In this document: positions 18,064 through 25,780 of the stretch, in pieces
How positions within the stretch are numbered: the first letter of the stretch is position 1
Layout: the number at the start of each line of letters is the position of its first letter
Assembly (NCBI GenBank): GCA_000967895.1
Contig: FO203512.1
Span: 2,751,350 to 2,815,349 of the forward strand
DNA from: Oleispira antarctica RB-8
Lineage (GTDB): Bacteria; Pseudomonadota; Gammaproteobacteria; Pseudomonadales; Oceanobacteraceae
DNA: 64,000 nt
Direction: 5' to 3'
The notes under the pieces: model-generated
The model's database searches: none
What the model was told of the DNA's origin: nothing
What the model saw: the letters and a program-made list of their open reading frames with translations, nothing else
Position numbers and translations under genes: made by a program

Positions 18064-20507
18064 TGGCTAAAAAACGCCCTCAACCATATAACCAAAGCAA
18101 TACAGCTACAAAGCCTGCTTCAAACCATAAAGCCATGCTTGAGAAACAAATTCCAAGCCTTGCTGCCTCATTTGAAAATGCAAGTGTGATAGCAAAGAGC
18201 ATTAACTTAGATTTAGATATCCCAATTGATCCAGATTTTCTAAAAAGTTTAATATCTAAAATAAATGATGACCATAGCCAACAATTTGCTTCTTGGATTG
18301 AAAAATTTTCGTCTACCTGTAAAGACCTGAGTAAGTATCAACAGAAGCTTGAAGAAGAATATCAATCCCGCTGGCAAGAAACACAAACTATTGCAAAAGA
18401 GCTCGAAGAAAGAAGCAGCACACTTTCTAGAAATGAAGACTCCTTAACAGAACGCGAAGCTAATGTTTCGAAGCATAGCCAAGATATTCAACTTGAAGAA
18501 TCTCGGCTAGCTGAAAAAGAGAGTAATTTACTCGACACAGAAACTGAATTATCTAAACGAGAAATTAATGCTGAGCATGGATTCGCGATACAAAAACGAA
18601 CACTATTAAAGAGCTTTGAGTCTGACAAGCGAGAACTTGAAAAAGAACATCAACAAGAGCTCACTCATATACGCGAAGAGAAAAATTCATTGCGGGAAGA
18701 AATAGGTAGTGAGGTGCGAAAACTTGCCGAACTGAAACATTCCTGCACTGATGAAGAAAATCTTCGTATTCAGCAGTTAGATGAACGTGAGTACGGACTT
18801 AAGAGTAGAGAGCATGAAATCCTGGATGACAAAAATCGCATAGCAAGAGAATGGCGAGATATAACAGAAGCCAAAGACGCTCAAAAGGCTCATATCGATC
18901 GTGAAATTCAGCATGAGCGAGATTCTTTCGAAGATGGGATTACTCGCCTGAACGAAAAACTTGATCGTGCATGGAATAAAGTCGAAGAGCAGAAGTCTCT
19001 CGTAGAAAACTATAGCGAGCTAAGTAGAGCTTTAGGTGAATCAACTCCAGATGAAATACTTGAGCAGTTAGAGTCGTTAAAAAATGAAAAGCATAACTTG
19101 CAACGTAAGTTGGACCTATCTGATACAGCTGAAATTGAAGAAAGAAATGAGTACCTTCTTAGTCGTGTTAATGAATTAGAAAATCAATTAAACGAGGTTC
19201 GTCCTGATCTAAACCGATACCGACAAGAAGCTGCGAGTAATCGTATCGCTGCTACCGAGCTTCAATCGATGGCTCAAGAAAAACGTGTATTAGCTGATCA
19301 CAAAAATATTTTAGATCTCCATATTAATGATTTAGAAAGTCGGATAGAACAACTGGCAGACGGACAAAAAACTCAAACTCCCTTCCCTGCCATGTCAAAC
19401 ATGGATAATAGCAGAGATTTTCGTGCTGCTATTCATCTTGAAGAGGTTCCAGATTTAAAACAATTTGCTTCCGAGCTTCAGCACCGTATTGCCCAGGCTG
19501 AAAAAGTTGATCTATATTATCCGATCGAAGATATCCGCAGTTTACTTGGTGGATTGGCAATGAGCCAATTACATGTATTTCAAGGGATTAGTGGTACTGG
19601 TAAAACCAGTTTGGCTAAAGCTTTTGCTAAAGCGATGGGAGGATTTTGCACCGATATCGCTGTTCAGGCAGGCTGGCGTGATCGCGAAGATTTATTAGGC
19701 CACTACAACGCATTTGAAAGAAAGTTTTACGAGAAAGATTCTCTACAAGCTCTGTATCAGGCCCAAACCCTGCGCTGGAAAGATACTTGCAACGTTATTC
19801 TATTAGATGAAATGAACTTATCTCGCCCAGAACAGTATTTTGCTGAGTTTCTTTCTGCACTAGAGAAAAATGATCCTAACGAGCGCCTCATTAACCTAAC
19901 AGAGACTGAACTATCTAATACTCCTGAGCTACTACAGCAAGGGCGTAAGATTTTAGTTCCTCGTAATACTTGGTTTATCGGTACAGCTAACCATGACGAA
20001 ACGACCAATGAGCTAGCAGATAAGACTTATGACCGAGCACATGTAATGACACTGCCTAAGCAGGATCATCGTTTTAAAATAAAACCATATGCTCCTGCTA
20101 GCTTTTCATTCGATTCATTACAAAAAGCCTTTTCTAGTGCTGAACTCAAGTATGAGAAGCAAGTTGAAGTATTACTCGATTGCTTAACAAATCACGATAT
20201 CACCCAGCAACTGGCTGATACTTTTGATTTAGGCTGGGGAAATCGATTCGAGCGCCAAGCTAAGCGCTATATCCCTGTAATGCTAGCAACTGGGGCAACA
20301 GAGGGTGATGCTTTAGATCACTTACTTTCTACCAGGGTGATGCGAAGCGGTAAGGTCACAGGGCGTTATGATATTTCTGCAGATGATATTGGTAATCTAT
20401 CTGACTCTCTTGAGGATTTCTGGATTACAGCTAACCTCGATGATGCCCCAAATAAATCTTTAGGTTTATTAAAGGCTGATCGTGAACGTAAGGAGCGTGG
20501 GGGCTGA
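18063..20507 (+). CDS. coiled-coil McrB-type AAA+ ATPase
   Basis: 814 residues from the ATG at 18063 (AAGGA upstream, TAATG overlap). Residues ~70-440 are a very long, highly charged coiled coil. The AAA+ domain of the McrB group follows: Walker A GISGTGKTS (~507) and Walker B ILLDEMNLSRPEQYF (~579), where the extended LDEMNLxRxExYF form is characteristic of McrB and its relatives. A GTANHDETT sensor segment follows. McrB hydrolyses GTP to drive DNA translocation with McrC. The nucleotide used here is not predictable. The last gene of the operon is its likely partner. Confidence 0.87.
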   Translation: MAKKRPQPYNQSNTATKPASNHKAMLEKQIPSLAASFENASVIAKSINLDLDIPIDPDFLKSLISKINDDHSQQFASWIEKFSSTCKDLSKYQQKLEEEYQSRWQETQTIAKELEERSSTLSRNEDSLTEREANVSKHSQDIQLEESRLAEKESNLLDTETELSKREINAEHGFAIQKRTLLKSFESDKRELEKEHQQELTHIREEKNSLREEIGSEVRKLAELKHSCTDEENLRIQQLDEREYGLKSREHEILDDKNRIAREWRDITEAKDAQKAHIDREIQHERDSFEDGITRLNEKLDRAWNKVEEQKSLVENYSELSRALGESTPDEILEQLESLKNEKHNLQRKLDLSDTAEIEERNEYLLSRVNELENQLNEVRPDLNRYRQEAASNRIAATELQSMAQEKRVLADHKNILDLHINDLESRIEQLADGQKTQTPFPAMSNMDNSRDFRAAIHLEEVPDLKQFASELQHRIAQAEKVDLYYPIEDIRSLLGGLAMSQLHVFQGISGTGKTSLAKAFAKAMGGFCTDIAVQAGWRDREDLLGHYNAFERKFYEKDSLQALYQAQTLRWKDTCNVILLDEMNLSRPEQYFAEFLSALEKNDPNERLINLTETELSNTPELLQQGRKILVPRNTWFIGTANHDETTNELADKTYDRAHVMTLPKQDHRFKIKPYAPASFSFDSLQKAFSSAELKYEKQVEVLLDCLTNHDITQQLADTFDLGWGNRFERQAKRYIPVMLATGATEGDALDHLLSTRVMRSGKVTGRYDISADDIGNLSDSLEDFWITANLDDAPNKSLGLLKADRERKERGG

Positions 20508-22363
20508 TGTGGTTTGATCGATTAACACAAACATCGCTTAAAAAGTTACCAAGCTCTATTGAGTCTGGTCGTTTTCAGTGGACTGGTATAAATGAGGAGT
20601 GTCTTAATAAGCACTCCACCATTAGGCCAAATGACATTTTAGTTTCAGATAGTACCGAAAATTGCCAGCTAAACTCTGGCAGTTTTAAGTTTATAAAATC
20701 AGTTGCTGAAAATGATGCTAATGCGGAACTTATAACTAATGCTATTAATACAATTGGCAACTTACAAGCTAATAATTGTTCTAAACTGATATCTCCCCTG
20801 CTGCCTGCGGCTGTTATTAATAATGAAAGCCACCTTCTCCCTCTAGAGAAAATACTGGAAGAGGTACTTAAAAAAGGGCATTTACATAAAATATCCACAA
20901 ACCCTAGAATTGATATTCAATATACTGAGGAAGTTATTGATGTGGCTCGAGCTAGGCGCTTAGGGAAAGGGGCTTTAGTTCACTTAGCATCCCATTCTGA
21001 ATGTTGGCAACGCCAAACATTAAGTGGCATTGTACCTAAGAAAGTAAAGGCTCAGCTAAGTGAAGATGATTTTCAGATATATGAGAACCGTGTGTATGCA
21101 CGACTGCTTGATAAATTAGAAAGGCATCTAAGTAAGCGACTTAAAAAAATTATTGAACTTGAAAGCACACTTCAAAAAGCTCTGAACTTTAACGGCAAGA
21201 ATCAAGTAAATTACAGGGTATCTCATAGAATTTTTGAAGCCTGGGGAGAAACCTTCGATGGTGATAAAACTAAGGAAGTGCTAGGTATTTTAGGTGAAAC
21301 ACATGATTCCCTTGAGCATATGCTGCGTACCATTAGAGGGTTAAAGCAATCTGGGCTTTATCTAAAAATTCCTAGACATAGCCAAGTTGGACAATCATTA
21401 CATAGAACAAATATTCTAAGTCATGACTCACATTACCGTCACTTAGCAATACTTTGGGATAACTTGCTTCGCGATCAAAACAAGTACTCTCTGTCGCCAA
21501 GCGAGCTCTATGAAAGATCTCAAACACTCGCAGAAAATTATGCCATTTATGCTGGGATTGTGATTCAAAAATCATTACAATCGTATATTAGAAATACGGA
21601 TATTGGATTCAAACCTGACTTCTTAGAAATACCATGGGCTGGTTTGAAACTCGTTATTAAAAGAATTAATTTCGATTGGAGTATTTCTTATAAACCTGAG
21701 AACGGTGGAATTGAAGAGCTTCTTCGCATTGTTCCATTTTTTTCAACTAGTGATAATGAGAGTGATATAACAGACATTGATTCTAGCATTATAATCGCCC
21801 GCCCGACCATAAAGGATATAGATCCAAGTCGTGCCCTTTCAGGTGCTAGCCAAAACTTAATTACTCTATCTCCTCTTGATTTATACTGTGTTGAACGCAT
21901 GGGGTTACTTTTAGACAAGACGTTAAATCTCTTATTACATAAAAATTATGCTAAGCCTATTCTTAAAATTCCTACTAGTGTGAAAGAGTATGTTGTTGGT
22001 CTAGATAATGAAGCCTTACAAATAGACAAAGTGCAATCTCCGTCGCTTAGGTTATTAGCGGAATTAGATGATAAAGAGCTGGATACGATATTAAATCTAT
22101 TACAGAAAAGCAATGCTAAAAATCAAGCGCTTGAATTATCACTAAGAAATGAAGAAGTGAAAGCGTTACGTACATGCCCTGTCTGCTATTCACTAGCAAA
22201 GATTAATCATCAACCTGATGGAGGTTTTAGTTTGATATGCCCTAGCTGTTCTAGTAATCAATACTTAACAATATCTGGCGGTAAGCATTTTTTCAGCATG
22301 GCCATTGATAAAATAGAGACCTCTAATTTTATTGAATTTGGACGCTGGGCAACAAATACTTAA
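20507..22363 (+). CDS. DUF2357/McrC-like partner protein with zinc ribbon
   Basis: 618 residues. The region around residues ~190-210 (IYENRVYARLLDKL) and ~295-330 (TNILSHDSHYRHLAILWDNLL) resembles DUF2357, which is typically encoded next to McrB-like ATPases and is related to the McrC N-terminal region. The C-terminus has a zinc ribbon with CPVC (~557) and CPSC (~579). I see no convincing PD-(D/E)XK nuclease signature, unlike classical McrC. Its start overlaps the ATPase stop as TGATG. It ends the operon just before a strong terminator. It probably couples the ATPase to a target. Confidence 0.68.
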   Translation: MWFDRLTQTSLKKLPSSIESGRFQWTGINEECLNKHSTIRPNDILVSDSTENCQLNSGSFKFIKSVAENDANAELITNAINTIGNLQANNCSKLISPLLPAAVINNESHLLPLEKILEEVLKKGHLHKISTNPRIDIQYTEEVIDVARARRLGKGALVHLASHSECWQRQTLSGIVPKKVKAQLSEDDFQIYENRVYARLLDKLERHLSKRLKKIIELESTLQKALNFNGKNQVNYRVSHRIFEAWGETFDGDKTKEVLGILGETHDSLEHMLRTIRGLKQSGLYLKIPRHSQVGQSLHRTNILSHDSHYRHLAILWDNLLRDQNKYSLSPSELYERSQTLAENYAIYAGIVIQKSLQSYIRNTDIGFKPDFLEIPWAGLKLVIKRINFDWSISYKPENGGIEELLRIVPFFSTSDNESDITDIDSSIIIARPTIKDIDPSRALSGASQNLITLSPLDLYCVERMGLLLDKTLNLLLHKNYAKPILKIPTSVKEYVVGLDNEALQIDKVQSPSLRLLAELDDKELDTILNLLQKSNAKNQALELSLRNEEVKALRTCPVCYSLAKINHQPDGGFSLICPSCSSNQYLTISGGKHFFSMAIDKIETSNFIEFGRWATNT

Positions 22364-22381
22364 GTAATTATTACTTTGGGC

Positions 22382-22416
22382 ATTAGGTTCTTATTATAAG
22401 AACCTAATATTTTGCT
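22382..22416 (+). terminator. intrinsic terminator of the TerY-P operon
   Basis: A perfect 12-bp stem (ATTAGGTTCTTA / TAAGAACCTAAT) with a 3-nt loop is followed by ATTTTGCTT, 18 bp after the last stop codon of the operon. No comparable hairpin lies within the seven genes, so they form one transcription unit. Confidence 0.8.
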
Positions 22417-22446
22417 TAATCGAATGTGAGATGTATAGGCACACTG

Positions 22447-23755
22447 GAGGCTGTAAAACAAACTGTGTAACTGCCCGTTTTAAATATGAGGAGCTAACTG
22501 CTCCTCAAACTCAATCATAAAACGATTTAACGCAGGTTTCCAATCTCTAATTGGCATTGTCCATTTTTTAGAGGCTGCTTCTGTCGCTAAATAAATAACT
22601 TTCAGTGCCGCATCATCGCTTGGAAAAACCTTGCGAGTTTTAACAGATTTACGAACTACACTGTTCAAAGATTCAATCGCATTGGTCGTATAAATCACCT
22701 TTCTGATATCCGCTGGATAATCAAAAATCGTAATTAAGTTCACCCAATGGGATCGCCAAGATTTGCTGATTTGCGGATACTTAGCATCCCACTTTTCGGC
22801 AAAACGATCTAACTCTAAACTGGCCTCCTGCTCAGTAATTGATTGATAAATACGTTTTAGGTCGGAGGTGATTTCCTTATAATCTTTCCACGGCACGAGC
22901 TTCAGCGAATTACGCACCATATGAACGATTTTAGTATCAGGGAACGTAGCATTGATTGCATCTGGAAAGCCTTTGAGGCCGTCTACACAGGCTATAAACA
23001 TGTGCTTCATGCCTCGATTCTGAAGATCAGTTAATACTGATAGCCAGAATTTAGCACCTTCATTTTCTGATATCCACATTCCCAAAAGTTCTTTGTGGCC
23101 CTCAATATTAATACCTAAAACTAGGTAAATTGCTTTATTGATGACGCGTTTATCCTGGCGAATTTTCAGCACGATACAGTCTAAATAAACGATAGGGTAA
23201 ATTGCATCTAAGGGGCGATTCTGCCATTCAGTGACTTTTTCCATCACCCCATTTGTGACTTGAGAAATCAGTCCTGCTGAAATATCTGCACCGTACATTT
23301 CTTGAAAAGCCTCGGTAATATCCCGAGTGCTCATGCCCTTCGCATAGAGGCTTAGAATTTGTTTGTCCATGCTAGCAGTACGAGTTTGGCCTTTCTTAAT
23401 TAGCTCTGGTTCGAAGTTAGCATTACGATCCCGAGGCGTTTGAATCTCGATTTCACCATGGTCGCCTTTGAGCTTCTTAGAAGAGAAACCATTACGGCTG
23501 TTGCCGCTATGATGGCCTGAAGTGTCATTCTTATCGTAAACCAAGTGGTAATCCATCTCGGCCTTCAAAGCGGCTTCAACAGTCAGCTTGGTCAGAAATG
23601 CACTGAGCGTGCTGAGGTCTTCTGGAGTTTTAACATCTTTGGCTAGTTCATTGGCCAGCGCCTGCAATTTATTCTTATCCATGATATTGCTCATTATTTG
23701 ATCCTAGGTTTAGGGTATAGATAATGAGCAGTTACACAAATTTATTTACAGCCTC
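22447..23755 (-). mobile_element. IS256-family insertion sequence
   Basis: One transposase gene is flanked by imperfect terminal inverted repeats. The left end 22447-22474 begins GAGGCTGTAAAACAAACTG and the right end 23728-23755, read on the other strand, begins GAGGCTGTAAATAAATTTG; both continue into TGTGTAACTGC. GCACAC follows the right end and is also found just left of the left end, so a slightly diverged target duplication is possible. It inserted just downstream of the TerY-P operon terminator. A degraded relative lies at 48905-49081. Confidence 0.85.
22480..23694 (-). CDS. IS256-family (Mutator-type) transposase
   Basis: 404 residues, full length for the family. The DDE residues are visible as YLDC (first Asp), ACVDGLKGFP (second Asp) and TTNAIESLNS (Glu), with the typical N-terminal GHHSGNSRNG and GEIEIQTPRDR segments. 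The gene is intact and the element has recognisable ends, so it may still be mobile. It catalyses cut-and-paste or copy-out transposition through the inverted repeats. Confidence 0.93.
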   Translation of the reverse strand: MSNIMDKNKLQALANELAKDVKTPEDLSTLSAFLTKLTVEAALKAEMDYHLVYDKNDTSGHHSGNSRNGFSSKKLKGDHGEIEIQTPRDRNANFEPELIKKGQTRTASMDKQILSLYAKGMSTRDITEAFQEMYGADISAGLISQVTNGVMEKVTEWQNRPLDAIYPIVYLDCIVLKIRQDKRVINKAIYLVLGINIEGHKELLGMWISENEGAKFWLSVLTDLQNRGMKHMFIACVDGLKGFPDAINATFPDTKIVHMVRNSLKLVPWKDYKEITSDLKRIYQSITEQEASLELDRFAEKWDAKYPQISKSWRSHWVNLITIFDYPADIRKVIYTTNAIESLNSVVRKSVKTRKVFPSDDAALKVIYLATEAASKKWTMPIRDWKPALNRFMIEFEEQLAPHI

Positions 23756-23778
23756 GCACACGTTTGTTTTACAGCCTC
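23728..23778. repeat. tandem right-end repeats of the IS256 element
   Basis: Two copies of the IS end sequence lie side by side. The inner one ends at 23755 and the outer one, 23756-23778, reads on the minus strand GAGGCTGTAAAACAAACGTG, which is closer to the left end than the inner copy is. This looks like a remnant of an earlier or nested insertion of the same IS. Confidence 0.6.
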
Positions 23779-24154
23779 GAAATAAAGAAGATATACAGCC
23801 ATTCCTTAACCATCAATATATTAGTAGATCCCTAATTATTTAGAATAACATTACAATCTATTACTAACAAAGGAATAAATAGTACGCAGCTGTATCATTG
23901 GCGCCTCAATTAAATGAAATAATTTATAAAGCTATAGTGCTTTAATTACATAGCCTGCAACCATGTGCCATTTATTGATTTTTATCTATATTTAGATAGT
24001 TACCCAATGTAGCTTTCATACCTATAAACGAATAAAGTGGAGAAGAATACAGCTGCCTGTAGAGCTAGTAGCTGCTAACTAACCCCTAACAAGCCTATAA
24101 TACCGCACATTATTAACCTTTAAATGATTCCCATTATTTATGTAGTGCTTGAGC
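23779..24154. other. gene-free AT-rich stretch
   Basis: 376 bp between the IS256 end and the ssb remnant. I see no open frame with a ribosome binding site, no tRNA-like fold and no strong terminator. It is probably decayed sequence that once held the rest of the ssb gene. Confidence 0.5.
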
Positions 24155-24325
24155 CTACTTATACTTCATCAGACTTAGTGAACTACACTTATCAGTCCAT
24201 GAATCACCTGTGGCCACAGTAATGTTTGCTATAGTCAGACCGCCTCTTGTATGTTTGATTTCTGGATTCTGCCCCAGGTTACCTATTAGAATTACTTTAT
24301 TCACTCCTCGACTAGAAATATGCAT
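24155..24325 (-). pseudogene. ssb: truncated single-stranded DNA-binding protein gene
   Basis: The first ~45 codons from ATG 24325 match the N-terminal OB-fold strands of SSB: SSRGVNKVILIGNLGQNPE and the following ANITVATGDSW. After SWTDK the similarity stops and the frame ends within ten codons. Strands 3-5, the DNA-binding aromatic residues and the acidic C-terminal tip are missing. AAAGGAAG sits immediately before the ATG. It cannot make a functional SSB. An intact ssb lies at 48259, so the accessory segment between them is bracketed by ssb sequences. Confidence 0.82.
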
Positions 24326-24366
24326 ACTTCCTTTATTAATTAGTAACAAATTAATTGGTTAATAAA

Positions 24367-25089
24367 TCAGATTTTTAATAATTTACTGAGCGCTAGAAAA
24401 GGATTGTTAATTTCCTGAGTATCTCCATTAGGCAACACAGACAAGGGGTTCTCATACTCTTGATACAATTCTCTCATCTTTCCAACATCATTCTCTGTCA
24501 ATAAACCGTGCTGAATCGCCAGCGTTGAAATCTCCAGTGAGCTTAACCAGATTGTTCTATGTTCATTGGTCGGTGTTAACAGATAGCTGACCAAATCAGA
24601 GTATTTGCAGTAATCATAGTCACTGGCAGAACTAGTAAGACCATAGACATGAGACATATCTACACAAATGGCTAAACCACCTAATTGATTATATTTTTGG
24701 CCTGCAATAGCTATAGACTTATTAAGTTGAGCCCAACCCGAAGCGTTACTTCCTAATCTTTTTTTAAAGTCTTTTTTTAGCTTTAGCTCACAGAAAATAA
24801 GCGAATCTACTGAAGGCTGAGCAATAAAGTCTATCTCTCGAAAATCAAAGCCCGCGTAATGTCCTGAGTACTTTAAAATCCTATCTTCCATTTCAGTGGT
24901 CAGAAGTGAAAGTAAACATTGCATCACTCGCTCCCATTTTAGTAATGCTTTGTTATAATCCCTTGAAAAGTGGTCTACGCCACACTTTTTACGAGATGCG
25001 ATATTCATTGCCCTGTGCCTTCTATTATTTGAAATATATTCAGGGCTTCTGGGACTGATTAACTCGATCATTGAATATTGTTTGATCAT
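24367..25089 (-). CDS. unknown protein with PD-(D/E)XK nuclease-like motif
   Basis: 240 residues, family not recognised. Residues 81-105 read FDFREIDFIAQ...FCELKLK, giving D87 and, on the next strand, E101-x-K103. This is the spacing and strand pattern of PD-(D/E)XK nucleases, and GWAQLNKSIAIA after it would be the following helix. The upstream glutamate helix (WERVMQCLL) also fits. It is the last gene read from the sigma/STAND module 1 direction, but a 151-bp gap separates it from the membrane protein gene. A DNA-cleaving effector is a reasonable guess. Confidence 0.5.
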   Translation of the reverse strand: MIKQYSMIELISPRSPEYISNNRRHRAMNIASRKKCGVDHFSRDYNKALLKWERVMQCLLSLLTTEMEDRILKYSGHYAGFDFREIDFIAQPSVDSLIFCELKLKKDFKKRLGSNASGWAQLNKSIAIAGQKYNQLGGLAICVDMSHVYGLTSSASDYDYCKYSDLVSYLLTPTNEHRTIWLSSLEISTLAIQHGLLTENDVGKMRELYQEYENPLSVLPNGDTQEINNPFLALSKLLKI

Positions 25090-25240
25090 AATTGGTTACC
25101 TATCAAAGAATTAAGCGTTCAATTAGACAAACGTCATGTAGCAGATGAAATTAACAAATGAGGAGTAAATATTTTTATAGCGAGGTATGCTTAATGAATA
25201 CTAGAAGTACATGCGAGATTATATTCGAATTATCAGAAAG

Positions 25241-25780
25241 TTATTTAACGTCCTTCTCAAGTTCAAAAATTTTGGCACTGTTCTTGTCTATTGCCTCTCG
25301 GAGGTCCTTTAACTCTTTATCATGCAGATCTTTAATACCAAGCAGTTCGTATTTAGAATAAAAGCCACTATCGACCTTATCTCGATATTTTTTTAAAATA
25401 CCCTCTTCGCGCAATAAATAAGCATCTTCGACCCTCCTATACATATCTATAGCTTCAAGATTAATTTCATAAGTAAGCTTAGGATCCTTGATGACCAAAA
25501 CTTTTTTAGACCCTGATGATATCATTCGGTAATAATTAATCAGAAGATCAGATTTCGACGTAGTAAGCTTAAACTTTAACTTATAAAACATAGGCAGTGC
25601 ACGGTACACTAGCGCTAAAGAAAGGTTCCGTATAATTTTAATCAAGTTAAAAACTATATTTATAATTTTCATTAATATCGGCTGTATTCTCATCAATATA
25701 GATAAGAGAAGCATCATAAAAATAAATATATAAGCTATCAATTCCCCAATTACTTTACTCATTCTCATTTTTAATTCCAT
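25241..25780 (-). CDS. small membrane protein after the STAND ATPase
   Basis: 179 residues, no family recognised. Residues ~10-60 are strongly hydrophobic (one long or two short membrane spans: ELIAYIFIFMMLLLSILM and a second stretch IINIVFNLI). The rest is charged and helical, with a probable coiled coil near the C-terminus. Its start overlaps the stop of the nSTAND1 gene by 10 bp, so it is translated as part of that operon. The STAND protein before it ends in a membrane helix, so the two may form one membrane complex. Confidence 0.6.
   Translation of the reverse strand: MELKMRMSKVIGELIAYIFIFMMLLLSILMRIQPILMKIINIVFNLIKIIRNLSLALVYRALPMFYKLKFKLTTSKSDLLINYYRMISSGSKKVLVIKDPKLTYEINLEAIDMYRRVEDAYLLREEGILKKYRDKVDSGFYSKYELLGIKDLHDKELKDLREAIDKNSAKIFELEKDVK

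Noticed and set aside
20507-22363. Classical McrC nuclease
   Set aside because: No convincing PD-(D/E)XK residues were found; the match is to DUF2357-like segments and a zinc ribbon.
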